Shown here one piece after another: positions 7,109 through 16,470 of a stretch of DNA of 64,000 nucleotides. The position numbers were made by a program, and so were the translations under genes. This DNA comes from Fretibacterium fastidiosum. GTDB lineage: Bacteria > Synergistota > Synergistia > Synergistales > Aminobacteriaceae. Location: contig NZ_OZ209244.1 in NCBI RefSeq assembly GCF_964642095.1, positions 1,178,001-1,242,000 of the forward strand, given 5' to 3'. The notes beneath the pieces are model-generated. The model searched no databases. It was not told the DNA's origin and was given only the letters and a program-made list of their open reading frames with translations. Within the stretch, counting starts at the first letter, position 1. Each line of letters begins with the position of its first letter.

Positions 7109-9661
7109 CTACGCCTCCGCCAGGGAGCTTCCCGTCTTCAGCTGCACCTCGAGGGGCAGGGAGAGGGTGGCGGCGTTCATCATGATCTCCCGGAGCGAAT
7201 GCCCCACCTCCTCCGCCCTGGCGGCGGGGCACTCGCAGACCAGCGAGTCGTGGACCTGAAGGAAGAGGCGCACCTCCCCGTCGTGGCGGAACGCGCGGTC
7301 GAAGTCCACCATGGCCTTGCGGGCGATGTCCGCCGCCGTGCCCTGGATGGGGGTGTTCACCAGCACCCGGTCCAGCCCTCCCCGGCCCTGCGCGGTCACC
7401 TCGTCCACGGGCCGTATCCGCCCCGCCAGCGTGCGGGCGAAGCCGGCCGCGTGGGCCTCCTTCACGATGTCCTTCAGAAAGCTCTGCACGCCGGGCAGCG
7501 CCTCGAAGTAGCGCTTCACGATCATGGAGGCCTCTCCGCGGGGCATGTCCAGCCGTTCCGCCAGGCCGAAGGCGCTCATCCCGTAGAGCAGGCCGAAGTT
7601 GATCATCTTCGCCACGCGCCGCAGCTCCGGCGTCACGAACTCCGGGGCCATGGAGAAGACCCAGGAGGCCGTCTCCCGGTGGATGTCCCTCCCGTTCCGG
7701 AAGGCCTCGACGAGGCGGGGCTCTCTGGACATGTGCGCCAGGACGCGCAGCTCGATCTGGGAGTAGTCCGCGGCCACGAACACGTTTCCCTCCCGCACGG
7801 GGACGAGGCCCTGCTTGATGCGTTCCGCCCACTGGCCGAAGGCGGGGATGTTCTGCAGGTTGGGGTCCCGGCTGCTGAGGCGTCCCGTGCCCGTGAGGGC
7901 GGGCTCGAAGGTGGTGTGGATGACGCCCTCCCCCTCCTCCGCCGCCTTCTGAAGCGGCACCACGAAGCCGCTCTGCATCTTCGAGAGCTCCCGGTGCTCC
8001 AGCAGCAGGGCGGGCACCTCGCCTCCGGGCAGCCGGGCCAGGTGCTCCAACACGGCCGCGCCGGTGGAGAAGCCCGTCTTCCCCTTGGTCTTCCCCTCCG
8101 GCGCGAAGCCCAGCTGGACGAAGAGGAGGTCCGCCACCTGCTTCGGCGAGTTCAGGTTGACGGCCGTCCCCGCCATGTCCTCCACCTGGGCCTCGATGGC
8201 GCGGATCCGAGCCGCCAGCTCCTCCTGAAGCGCGGCGAAGCGGGAGGGGTCCAGGCGCACGCCCCAGCGCTCCATCCTGAGCAGGACCGGGATGAGGGGC
8301 AGGTCGATCCCCTCCATCACGTCGCGCAGCCCCTGGTGCCGGGTCATGGCCGCGTCCAGCCCCTGCCGCAGCCGGAAGAGCGCGGGGGCTGGCGCCTCCC
8401 CCTCCGCAATCAGCGACGGGAACGTCTTCTCGGCGACGTCCGGGTGCAGCAGGTAGTGCGCCGTCCGCAGGTCCCACGCTCCGGCCTCCGGGACCGTCAG
8501 GCCGCGCGCGGCCATCGCCTTGCCGTCGTACAGCAGGAGCTCCGCCGGCCGCACCCGCTCCAGGAGGGCCAGCGCCTCCTCCCCGGAGCCGTCCGCGGCC
8601 CTGCCGTCCTCCGCGGCGACCTGCACCCGCCCGTCCTGCAGGGGGGCCATGGCCAGGACGGACGGCCCCTGGGTACAACAGGCCTCCGCCAGCTCCGCCA
8701 GGGGCACGAACCGGACCTCCGGCCCCGTCGCAGGAACTGCCGGGCCCGGCCCCGCCATGATGTGGCGGGCCACCTTCCGCAGCGCCAGGCGCTCCGTGAG
8801 CGCCAGCGCGGCGGCGGGGTCCGCAGGGGCACTGAGGCACCGATCGAGGTCCAGGGGAACGTCGAGGCGCAGGCGGATGAGGTCGCGGGACCGCTGGGCT
8901 GCCTCTAGGCCGGAGGCCTCGAGCTTCTTTCGCACGGCGGGCCGGACCTCGCTCAGCCCGTCGAAGACCGCCTCCAGCGTTGTCCATCGGGAGATCAGCT
9001 CCCCGGCGGTCTTCTCGCCGATGCCGGCCACCCCCGGCACGTTGTCCGCCTTGTCGCCCAGCAGGGCCAGGTAGTCCGGCACGGAGGAGGGGGAGAATCC
9101 CTTCTCCGCCTCGAAGTCGGCGGCGCTGTATATCTCGGCCGACGAGACGCCGCTCTTGAGGGGCCGCATGATCAGGACTCCCGGCCCCAGAACCTGCATC
9201 AGGTCCTTGTCCGAGGAAAGGAGCACCGCCTGCCACCCCTTCTCCGTCGCCCTCAGGGCCAGGGAGGCCATGACGTCGTCCGCCTCCACGCCGCTTTGGA
9301 TCAGCAGGGGGTACCCCATGAGGCGCAGCAGCTCCTGAAGCAGGGGCACCTGGGCCTTGAACTCCTCCGGGCTTGGCTTGCGCGTGGCCTTGTACTGGGG
9401 CAGCATCTCGTGGCGGAAGGTGGGGCCCGGCGCGTCGAAGGCCACGGCCACGGCGCGGGGCTTCACCCTCTCCTCGGCGAAGAACAGCATGTTCATGAAG
9501 CCCGTGAGCACGCCCGTCGGCGTTCCGTCCGGCGCACTGAGCTCCTGACGCTCCATGGCGTAAAAGGCCCGGTACGCCAGGCCGTGCCCATCCACGATCA
9601 GGAGCCTGTCCCGCCCCTTGTCGATCCTCTCGTCTATCCTGTCGCCTATGCTGTCGTGCAT
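7109..9661 (-). CDS. polA: DNA polymerase I
   Basis: An 850-residue family A DNA polymerase for Okazaki fragment processing and repair. The N-terminal 5'-3' exonuclease starts RLLIVDGHGLAYRAFYAM and includes a helix-hairpin-helix (GDKADNVPGVAGIGEKTA). The polymerase domain carries motif A (DYSQIELR), motif B (RRVAKMINFGLLYG) and motif C as QVHDSLVCE. Motif C normally reads VHDE, so the Glu is Ser here. The central 3'-5' exonuclease region lacks the D-x-E motif (it reads SVLAMAPLQDG) and is probably a non-catalytic scaffold. The ATG at 9661 begins MHDSIGDRIDERIDKG; upstream sequence is shadow of gltX on the other strand. Divergent from gltX. Confidence 0.95.
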   Translation of the reverse strand: MHDSIGDRIDERIDKGRDRLLIVDGHGLAYRAFYAMERQELSAPDGTPTGVLTGFMNMLFFAEERVKPRAVAVAFDAPGPTFRHEMLPQYKATRKPSPEEFKAQVPLLQELLRLMGYPLLIQSGVEADDVMASLALRATEKGWQAVLLSSDKDLMQVLGPGVLIMRPLKSGVSSAEIYSAADFEAEKGFSPSSVPDYLALLGDKADNVPGVAGIGEKTAGELISRWTTLEAVFDGLSEVRPAVRKKLEASGLEAAQRSRDLIRLRLDVPLDLDRCLSAPADPAAALALTERLALRKVARHIMAGPGPAVPATGPEVRFVPLAELAEACCTQGPSVLAMAPLQDGRVQVAAEDGRAADGSGEEALALLERVRPAELLLYDGKAMAARGLTVPEAGAWDLRTAHYLLHPDVAEKTFPSLIAEGEAPAPALFRLRQGLDAAMTRHQGLRDVMEGIDLPLIPVLLRMERWGVRLDPSRFAALQEELAARIRAIEAQVEDMAGTAVNLNSPKQVADLLFVQLGFAPEGKTKGKTGFSTGAAVLEHLARLPGGEVPALLLEHRELSKMQSGFVVPLQKAAEEGEGVIHTTFEPALTGTGRLSSRDPNLQNIPAFGQWAERIKQGLVPVREGNVFVAADYSQIELRVLAHMSREPRLVEAFRNGRDIHRETASWVFSMAPEFVTPELRRVAKMINFGLLYGMSAFGLAERLDMPRGEASMIVKRYFEALPGVQSFLKDIVKEAHAAGFARTLAGRIRPVDEVTAQGRGGLDRVLVNTPIQGTAADIARKAMVDFDRAFRHDGEVRLFLQVHDSLVCECPAARAEEVGHSLREIMMNAATLSLPLEVQLKTGSSLAEA

Positions 9662-9745
9662 CGAACCCCAGAGCCCTCCGTCCAAAGCGCTTTCGGGGAT
9701 CGGCCCTCTCCCGTCGGGGGCTTCACGGCCCTTCCCCACTTGCGC

Positions 9746-9770
9746 TATAATCTTTTGAGATACCATTATA
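9746..9770. promoter_or_regulatory. Divergent -10 elements between polA and gltX
   Basis: TATAAT at 9746-9751 reads toward gltX, and ATTATA at 9765-9770 is TATAAT toward polA. Neither has a strong -35 match, so these are plausible rather than certain promoters. They lie in the only AT-rich patch between the two genes. Confidence 0.45.
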
Positions 9771-9851
9771 GAGGATATCCGCCGCATCCGGCCACGAGCG
9801 CCGCCGGGTCGGCCGTGCCGAATCCACGCTGTGGACATTGGAGGAAGGATC

Positions 9852-11195
9852 ATGACGGAGAACAAAAACGTGCGGGTGCGCTTTGCGCCCAGTCCAACGG
9901 GGGCCCTGCACATCGGGGGCGGACACACCGCCCTGTTCAACTGGCTGTGGGCCCGCCACACGGGGGGACGCTTCATCCTGCGCGTCGAGGACACGGACCG
10001 GGTCCGCTCGACCAAGGAGTACGAGGAGACCATCATGTCCGGCATGAGGTGGCTGGGGCTGGACTGGGACGAGGGCCCGGACAGGGGCGGCGACTACGGC
10101 CCTTACCGCCAGTCCGAGCGACTGGACCTGTACCGGCAGTACGCCCGGCAACTGCTGGACGAGGGCAGGGCCTACCGCGACGGGGAGGCCATCGTCTTCA
10201 AGGTGGAGCCGGGACAGGACCTGTCCTTCGACGACTGCGTCTACGGGCGCATCGAGAGCATGAGCGACGGACTGAAGGAGAAGGACAGCGAAAAGCTCAA
10301 GGACATCGTCCTCATCAAGAGCGACGGAATGCCCACCTACAATTACGCCGTCGTGGTGGACGACCACTTGATGGCCATCACCCACGTCATCCGGGGCGAG
10401 GACCACATCTCCAACACGCCGAAGCAAATCCTCATCTACCGCGCCCTGGGCTGGGAGACGCCGCGCTTCGCCCACCTGCCCATGATCCTGGGCAAGGACA
10501 AGAAGAAGCTGAGCAAACGGCTGGGAGCCACGAGCGTCTACGAGTATCGGGACCTGGGGTACATGCCGGACTCCGTGTTCAACTTCCTGGCGCTCCTGGG
10601 CTGGTTCGCCGGCGACGACCACGAGATCTTCACGCGCCAGGAGGCCGCGGACCTCTTCGAGCTGTCGCGCGTCACCCGCAAGCCCGCGGTGCTGGACGTG
10701 GACAAGCTGAACTTCATCAATCAGGAGCACCTGAAGCGGCTGGACCCCATGACGCGCCTCGCCATGGTGCGCCCCTTCTGGGAGGCCATGGGGCTGCCGG
10801 TGAAGGAGCACGGCGACGAGTGGCTGGCGGAGGCCCTCACCCTGATGGAGGGTCGTGGCCGCACGGCCAGGGAGATGGCGGAGTTCACGGACTACTTCCT
10901 GTCCTTCGAGCCGGTGAAGGCCCGCTGGGACGGCAGTGCCCTCACGGCGGACGAGCGGGGGCTGCTGAAGGAGTTCTTCGCCGCCATGACGAGCCTGTCC
11001 GACTGGACGCCCGCGGGCCTCGAGGCCTTTGCGCGGAGCTGGACCGCCGAGCGAAACGTGAAGATGAAGGACTACGCCATGCCCCTGCGCTGGGCGCTGA
11101 CGGGCATGAAGGTCAGCCCCGGCATCTTCGACGTGGCCGTCCACCTGGGACGGGACGAGGTGAAGCGGCGCCTGTCCCACTATGGGTTGATTTAA
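9852..11195 (+). CDS. gltX: Glutamate--tRNA ligase
   Basis: A 447-residue class I aminoacyl-tRNA synthetase that charges tRNA-Glu (and often tRNA-Gln in bacteria lacking GlnRS). The HIGH signature appears as RFAPSPTGALHIGGGHTALF near the N-terminus, the connective region has DGMPTYNYAVVVDDHLMAITHVIRGEDHISNTPKQ in character, and the KMSKS loop is KKKLSKRLGA. The ATG at 9852 has a perfect GGAGGAAGGA site; an in-frame GTG at 9831 would add seven residues without such spacing. Slightly shorter than the usual 465-500 residues, with the difference in the C-terminal anticodon-binding part. Confidence 0.95.
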   Translation: MTENKNVRVRFAPSPTGALHIGGGHTALFNWLWARHTGGRFILRVEDTDRVRSTKEYEETIMSGMRWLGLDWDEGPDRGGDYGPYRQSERLDLYRQYARQLLDEGRAYRDGEAIVFKVEPGQDLSFDDCVYGRIESMSDGLKEKDSEKLKDIVLIKSDGMPTYNYAVVVDDHLMAITHVIRGEDHISNTPKQILIYRALGWETPRFAHLPMILGKDKKKLSKRLGATSVYEYRDLGYMPDSVFNFLALLGWFAGDDHEIFTRQEAADLFELSRVTRKPAVLDVDKLNFINQEHLKRLDPMTRLAMVRPFWEAMGLPVKEHGDEWLAEALTLMEGRGRTAREMAEFTDYFLSFEPVKARWDGSALTADERGLLKEFFAAMTSLSDWTPAGLEAFARSWTAERNVKMKDYAMPLRWALTGMKVSPGIFDVAVHLGRDEVKRRLSHYGLI

Positions 11196-11294
11196 CGCAA
11201 GGCCGTTCCCAGCGGGATTTAAGAGAAGGTCTGTGGCACAGCTGTTCCTCCGCAGGCCGCTGTCAGCTGTCCGAAAACGAGGAAGGAGACGGCC

Positions 11295-13250
11295 ATGAAA
11301 CAGCAAAACGCAGTGCGTTACGGTGTTTCCCCCCTGACCGACTACGACATCTTCCTGTTCAAGCAGGGGACCCACTACAGCCTCTACAACAAGATGGGAG
11401 CCCAGAGGTTTGCGGACAAGGACGGGACGGAGGGCGTGGCGTTCTCCGTGTGGGCGCCCAACGCCCAGGAGGTCAGCGTGGTGGGCAGCTTCAACGGCTG
11501 GACCCCCGGCGCCCACCCGCTCTCCCCCCGCTGGGACGGGAGCGGCATCTGGGAGGGCTTCATCCCCGGCCTCAAGAGGTGGGACCTCTACAAGTTCCAC
11601 CTCAGGAACAGCCGCGGCGAGGAGAAGGACAAGATGGACCCCTTCGCGCGCTCCTTCGAGGTGCCGCCCCGAACCTCCTCCGTCGTCCACTGGCCGGAGT
11701 ACGAATGGGGCGACGGCGACTGGATGCGGGCCCGGCCGAAGAACCTCTCCCTCTCCGCCCCCTGGTCCGTCTACGAGGTCCACCTGGGCTCCTGGCGGCG
11801 CCACTGGGACAACGGACTCTCCCTCTCCTACCGCGAGATGGCGGAGGAGCTCCCCGCCTACTGCACGGACATGGGCTTCACGGCCGTGGAGTTCCTGCCC
11901 GTGATGGAACACCCCTTCTATGGCTCCTGGGGGTATCAGATGCTGGGCTTCTTCGCCCCGACGAGCCGCTACGGGACGCCGGAGGACTTCATGGCCTTGG
12001 TGGACGCCCTGCACCGCAGCGGCATTGCCGTGATCCTGGACTGGGTGCCCAGCCACTTCCCGACCGACGACTTCGGCCTGGCCCGTTACGACGGCACGGC
12101 GCTCTACGAGCACGAGGACCCGCGCAAGGGCTACCACCCCGACTGGGGCAGCTACATCTTCAACTACGGCCGCAACGAGGTGCGCAGCTACCTCATCTCA
12201 AGCGCCGCCTTCTGGATCGACCAGTACCACGCGGACGCGCTGCGCATCGACGCCGTAGCCTCCATGCTGTACCTGGACTACTCCCGCAAGGAGGGGCAGT
12301 GGACGCCCAACGTCTACGGCGGGCGCGAGAACCTGGAGGCCATCTCCCTGCTCCAGGACCTGAACCGCGAGCTCTACGGGAGGTTCCACGACGTCCAGAC
12401 CATCGCGGAGGAGTCCACGGACTGGCCCATGGTCACGCGGCCCGTGTTCCTGGGCGGGCTGGGGTTTGGCATGAAGTGGAACATGGGCTGGATGCACGAC
12501 ACCCTGGACTACATGAGCCTGGAGAGCGTCTACCGCGCCTGGCACCAAAACCAGCTGACCTTCAGCATCTGGTACGCCTTCTCCGAGAACTTCATGCTGC
12601 CCCTGTCCCACGACGAGGTGGTGCACGGCAAGCGCTCCCTCATGAACAAGATGTCGGGCGACTGGTGGCAGAAGCGGGCGAACCTGCGCCTGCTCTACGG
12701 CTACATGTGGACGCACCCCGGCAAGAAACTGCTCTTCATGGGCTGCGAGCTGGGGCAGGGGCTGGAGTGGAACAACGACGCGGCGCTTGAGTGGCACCTC
12801 CTGGACAAGCCGGAGTTTCGCGGCATCCAGCAGTGGGTGCGCGACCTGAACGGCGCGCTGAAGCAGTACCCCCCGCTCCATGAGCGGGACTTCAGCCCGG
12901 CGGGCTTCCGCTGGGTGGACTGCACCGACTGGCAGCAGAGCGTCATCGCCTGGCTGCGCATGGGCGAGCGCAGGGACGAATACGTTCTCTGCGCAGCGAA
13001 CTTCACGCCGGTACCCCGCGAGGGCTACCGCGTGGGGGTCCCCTGCGGCGGCTTTTGGCGCGAGGTCCTGAACAGCGACGCGACCGTCTACGGCGGAAGC
13101 GGCATGGGCAACAAGGGGGGGATGGAGGCGGAGACGATCCCCTGCCACAACCTGCCCTGCTCGCTCCCCCTCACCCTTCCGCCCCTCGCGATCGTGGTCT
13201 TTCACTTCACGGGGGCCCCGTCCTCCGAAGGACCCCAGGGAAAGGCGTAG
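11295..13250 (+). CDS. glgB: 1,4-alpha-glucan branching enzyme
   Basis: A 651-residue GH13 enzyme that makes alpha-1,6 branches in glycogen. A CBM48-type N-terminal domain spans about residues 40-125 (FSVWAPNAQEVSVVGSFNGW). The catalytic barrel shows VEFLPVMEHPFYGSWGYQ, the nucleophile in ALRIDAV (Asp319), the acid/base in TIAEES (Glu372/373), and LPLSHDEVVHGKRSL with the third catalytic Asp. The ATG at 11295 follows GAGGAAGGAG. It is followed after 94 bases by a GH57 gene on the same strand; together they suggest an alpha-glucan metabolism unit. No glgA/glgC is present in the window. Confidence 0.95.
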   Translation: MKQQNAVRYGVSPLTDYDIFLFKQGTHYSLYNKMGAQRFADKDGTEGVAFSVWAPNAQEVSVVGSFNGWTPGAHPLSPRWDGSGIWEGFIPGLKRWDLYKFHLRNSRGEEKDKMDPFARSFEVPPRTSSVVHWPEYEWGDGDWMRARPKNLSLSAPWSVYEVHLGSWRRHWDNGLSLSYREMAEELPAYCTDMGFTAVEFLPVMEHPFYGSWGYQMLGFFAPTSRYGTPEDFMALVDALHRSGIAVILDWVPSHFPTDDFGLARYDGTALYEHEDPRKGYHPDWGSYIFNYGRNEVRSYLISSAAFWIDQYHADALRIDAVASMLYLDYSRKEGQWTPNVYGGRENLEAISLLQDLNRELYGRFHDVQTIAEESTDWPMVTRPVFLGGLGFGMKWNMGWMHDTLDYMSLESVYRAWHQNQLTFSIWYAFSENFMLPLSHDEVVHGKRSLMNKMSGDWWQKRANLRLLYGYMWTHPGKKLLFMGCELGQGLEWNNDAALEWHLLDKPEFRGIQQWVRDLNGALKQYPPLHERDFSPAGFRWVDCTDWQQSVIAWLRMGERRDEYVLCAANFTPVPREGYRVGVPCGGFWREVLNSDATVYGGSGMGNKGGMEAETIPCHNLPCSLPLTLPPLAIVVFHFTGAPSSEGPQGKA

Positions 13251-13344
13251 ACGGGGCTCTGTCCGCCTCTCGGGCCGCGGCCGACCATCCGCGGGGACGA
13301 GGGAGCCTTGTACTTCTATTTCCGAAAGGAGCTGCAATCTGCCC

Positions 13345-15759
13345 ATGCCTCGTTACGTTTGCATTCACGGCCACTTCTACCAGCCGCCGCGCGAGAACCC
13401 GTGGCTTGAGACGGTGGAGCTTCAGGAGTCGGCCGCGCCGTGGCACGACTGGAACGCCAGGATCGCCGCCGAGTGCTACAGCCGCAACGCCGCCTCCCGA
13501 ATCCTGAACGGCAGCGGAAAGATCGTCAAGATCTGCAACAACTACTCACGCATGAGCTTCAACCTGGGCCCCACGCTGCTCTCGTGGCTTCAGGAGAACG
13601 ACCCGCTGTGCTACGACGCCATCCTGGAGGCCGACGCCATCGGCGCGCGCCGCTTCTCAGGCCACGGCCCCGCCGTGGCCCAGGTCTACAACCACGTCAT
13701 CATGCCCCTGGCGAATCGACGCGACAAGGAGACCCAGGTGCTCTGGGGCATAGCGGACTTCGAGAAGCGCTTCCGCCGCAGGCCGGAGGGCATGTGGCTG
13801 GCGGAGGCCGCCGTCGACACGGAGACCCTCGAGGTGCTGGCGGAGCACGGCATCCTCTTCACGGTGCTCTCCCCCTATCAGGCGGACTCCGTGCGCCCCT
13901 GCGGCGGGGGCGTGTGGCAGGACGCAAAGGGCGGCCGCATCGACACCACCCGCCCGTACCGCTGCAGCCTCCCATCGGGCCGCAGCATCGCGCTCTTCTT
14001 CTACGACGGCCTCCTGTCTCAGAAGATCGCCTTCGGAGGGATGCTGGACAACGGCGAACACTTCGCCCGGCAGCTCATCGACGCCCACCCGGACCGGGGC
14101 TTCCCCCTCCTGTCCCACGTGGCCACGGACGGCGAGTCCTACGGGCACCACCACGACCATGGGGACATGGCCCTGGCCTACTGCCTCGAGACGGTGGACC
14201 GCTCCAGGGACGCGACGCTCACCGTCTACGGCGAGTACCTGGCCTTCTACCCGCCGGACTGGGAGGTCCGCATCATTGAGAACTCCTCCTGGAGCTGCGC
14301 CCACGGCGTGGAGCGCTGGCGCAGCGACTGCGGGTGCAGCACGGGGACGCCCGGATTCCATCAGAGGTGGCGCGCCCCCCTGCGTCGCGCCATGGACATG
14401 CTTCGGGACGAGCTCATTGCGCCCTTCGAGCGGGAGGCGGGGAAGCTCCTCAAGGACCCGTGGGAGGCCCGCAATCGCTACATCGACCTGATCCTGGACC
14501 GCACGCCGGAGTGCGTGGAGGCCTGGCTGAAGCAGAACGCTTCCCGCTCCCTGACGGACGAGGAGCGCGTCCGCGCCATCTCCCTCCTGGAGATGCAGCG
14601 GGCCGCGCTCCTGATGTTCACCAGTTGCGGCTGGTTCTTCGACGAGGTGTCCCGCATCGAGCCGGTGCAGGTGATGCGCTACGCGGCGCACGCCATGGAG
14701 CTGGCGGACCGGTTCCTGGGCCGCGACCTGGAGCCGGCGTTTCTGGACATCCTGAGCGGGGCCCCCAGCAACGTCCCGGAGCTGAAGAACGGGGCCAAGG
14801 TCTACGAGCTCCTGGTGAAACAGGGGCGCGTCGACATGCCCCAGCTGGCCGCTTACTACGGCATCACCTCCCTCCTTCAGGGCTTCAGGCAGAGCTTCCG
14901 GGAGGGGTGCTGGAACCTGGCGGGGAGCACCCTCATCCTGCGGGACGGTTCGGAGGACGCCTCCGCCTTCTCCGCGGGGACGGTGCGCGTCACCTCCCGC
15001 ATCACCGGGGAGAGTGGCGCCTTCCTGTTCGCCGCCAACCACCGGGGCGGAATCTCCCTCCTCTGCGGCGTGACGCCGGAGAAGGAGATGCGCCCCATCT
15101 CCACCCAGGAGGCGCAGGAGCTGAGGCGCCTCTTTGCTCCCGCCATGGAGAGGGCCATGGTCGATCGCTTCGGCTACACGCTGTACTCCCTGAGGCACAT
15201 CCCTGCCGACGCCCAACGCCGCCTGCTGGACGAGCTCTTGAAGCAGGACGTCCAGCGCATTGAGGCCGTGGTGCGCAGCATCGTGCAGAACTATGACCAG
15301 CTTCTGGAGTACATGGCGACCCTGGAGGTGCGCCCGCCGGAGATCATCGCCTCCGCGGCGAAGATCGTGATGAGCGCCTCCCTCCTGGACCTCCTGAGAC
15401 AGGACCTTCCGGACTTCGAGGCCCTGAACCGCATCCTGTCCCTGTCGGTCCAGCGCCAGATCGCGCTCCGGTCGGACCGGCTCTGCTTCGCCGTCTCGGA
15501 GTGGCTCAAAACGCGCATGATGCGCCTGTGCGGCAACCCCCTGGACCTCCAGCAGGTCCGGGCCGCGACGGACCTGGTGCGGACGTTTCAGGAGGGCTTT
15601 CAATGGCGCCTGAGCCTCTACGACGCGCAGAACCTCTACCACGAGATGCTTCGGCGCTGGCGCGGCGAGCTCTCCGCCGCCCCGGCGGACCTGAGGGAGG
15701 CCATCTTCGCGCTTGGCCGCCAGCTGCAATTCTCGGAGGAGTTTTTGAAGGGAAGCTGA
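13345..15759 (+). CDS. Glycoside hydrolase family 57 protein with DUF3536
   Basis: An 804-residue protein. The N-terminus YVCIHGHFYQPPRENPW is the GH57 opening with its HGHFYQPPREN signature, and RRPEGMWLAEAAVD contains the region of the family's catalytic Glu; SHVATDGESYGHHHDHGD follows in the barrel. The C-terminal half (from about residue 330) corresponds to DUF3536, which accompanies this GH57 subgroup. GH57 members act on alpha-glucans (amylase, branching or 4-alpha-glucanotransferase activity); the exact reaction is not determined here. An AAAGGAG site lies 13 bases before the ATG. Likely co-transcribed with glgB. Confidence 0.9.
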   Translation: MPRYVCIHGHFYQPPRENPWLETVELQESAAPWHDWNARIAAECYSRNAASRILNGSGKIVKICNNYSRMSFNLGPTLLSWLQENDPLCYDAILEADAIGARRFSGHGPAVAQVYNHVIMPLANRRDKETQVLWGIADFEKRFRRRPEGMWLAEAAVDTETLEVLAEHGILFTVLSPYQADSVRPCGGGVWQDAKGGRIDTTRPYRCSLPSGRSIALFFYDGLLSQKIAFGGMLDNGEHFARQLIDAHPDRGFPLLSHVATDGESYGHHHDHGDMALAYCLETVDRSRDATLTVYGEYLAFYPPDWEVRIIENSSWSCAHGVERWRSDCGCSTGTPGFHQRWRAPLRRAMDMLRDELIAPFEREAGKLLKDPWEARNRYIDLILDRTPECVEAWLKQNASRSLTDEERVRAISLLEMQRAALLMFTSCGWFFDEVSRIEPVQVMRYAAHAMELADRFLGRDLEPAFLDILSGAPSNVPELKNGAKVYELLVKQGRVDMPQLAAYYGITSLLQGFRQSFREGCWNLAGSTLILRDGSEDASAFSAGTVRVTSRITGESGAFLFAANHRGGISLLCGVTPEKEMRPISTQEAQELRRLFAPAMERAMVDRFGYTLYSLRHIPADAQRRLLDELLKQDVQRIEAVVRSIVQNYDQLLEYMATLEVRPPEIIASAAKIVMSASLLDLLRQDLPDFEALNRILSLSVQRQIALRSDRLCFAVSEWLKTRMMRLCGNPLDLQQVRAATDLVRTFQEGFQWRLSLYDAQNLYHEMLRRWRGELSAAPADLREAIFALGRQLQFSEEFLKGS

Positions 15760-15780
15760 ACGGGAGGTCGAGGCATTTCC

Positions 15781-15890
15781 GAACGGCCGCCGGAAGGCCC
15801 CCCGAAGGGGGGCTTGGTCCCATGAATTTCAGGGAAGCGTTGAAGGATACCCCGAATTTGATGAGCCTTGATTGCTTTCAACAACGCAGT
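15781..15890. repeat. Dispersed repeat copy related to 2098-2227
   Basis: Carries CGGAAGGCCCCCCGAAGGGG, GGGAAGCGTTGAAGGATACC and CCTTGATTGCTTTCAACAAC in the same order as the copy near 2.1-2.2 kb. The terminal inverted repeat seen at 2171-2257 is not preserved here. It directly follows the GH57 stop codon and separates the GC-rich core from the next low-GC island. Confidence 0.7.
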
Positions 15891-15986
15891 TTGCGGTGCG
15901 TCTCGAAGGGGAGCCTCGCCGTAAACTGCGCCGTCTCTTTTCCCTTCACGTTTATCATGCCCCTTTTGCTGTAAATTCCCCAAAAG

Positions 15987-16022
15987 GAAGAGGGGGTGGT
16001 TTTGTTTGATTCTGGAGATTGA
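15987..16022 (+). pseudogene. 3' end remnant of a second MNT nucleotidyltransferase gene
   Basis: The 36 bases encode EEGVVLFDSGD and a stop. They match the last codons of the intact MNT gene ending at 16905 (EEGVVLFESGGR) at about 29 of 31 aligned bases. Nothing MNT-like precedes it. In the frame where the HEPN partner should start, an unrelated 40-residue frame (LILEIEPYVEIQSRRTVHR...) runs on. This looks like the scar of a lost duplicate toxin-antitoxin cassette. Confidence 0.5.
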
Positions 16023-16109
16023 GCCGTATGTAGAAATTCAATCACGAAGGACTGTCCACAGAATGATGGACTTGGAATATGCGGCAGGTCACAGTTGGAG
16101 GAAGATATT

Positions 16110-16355
16110 ATGGCAGTGCTCAGCGTAGAACTTGAGGTGGCTGAAGACGTCTTAATGGAGTATCTTGGAATACTCTCTCGTGAGATATCCGAGGAGCGGA
16201 GGAAAAGTGTTGTCAATGAGAGAAAAATCTCCGTCCTACAAGAAGAGCACGAGAAGGTAAAGAACATGCGTCATTCACTTACGTTGGAAGATAGCGCTCT
16301 TATCGACCGCGTTTTGTATCTGTATGGCCTTGCCGTCAGGAGAAATCTTTCATGA
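16110..16355 (+). CDS. Small helical protein of unknown function
   Basis: An 81-residue protein starting MAVLSVELEVAEDVLMEYLG, at an ATG preceded by GGAGGAAG at 16097. It is charged and predicted largely helical (EEHEKVKNMRHSLTLEDSALIDRVLYLYGLAVRR) with no recognisable family motif, signal peptide or membrane helix. It stops at TGA overlapping the ATG of a 33-codon frame by four bases, and sits upstream of the MNT/HEPN pair in a low-GC island. I do not recognise it; an accessory toxin-antitoxin or mobile-element gene is possible. Confidence 0.45.
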   Translation: MAVLSVELEVAEDVLMEYLGILSREISEERRKSVVNERKISVLQEEHEKVKNMRHSLTLEDSALIDRVLYLYGLAVRRNLS

Positions 16356-16453
16356 AGAGGAAGATTTTATACTGGTCGCCTGGTGAACGTCAGCGGATAC
16401 TTGAAAGATGGTGCACTTATCGATACAGAGCAGACGCCATTAAGATTGCTTAA
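16352..16453 (+). CDS. Tiny translationally coupled reading frame
   Basis: MKRKILYWSPGERQRILERW and 13 more residues, 33 in total, start at an ATG that overlaps the stop of the upstream 81-residue gene (ATGA). It is strongly basic and aromatic. The coupling argues for translation, but the length and lack of relatives that I recognise mean it may be the remnant of a longer gene. Confidence 0.3.
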   Translation: MKRKILYWSPGERQRILERWCTYRYRADAIKIA

Positions 16454-16470
16454 AGAGAGCGGTGGTCTAA

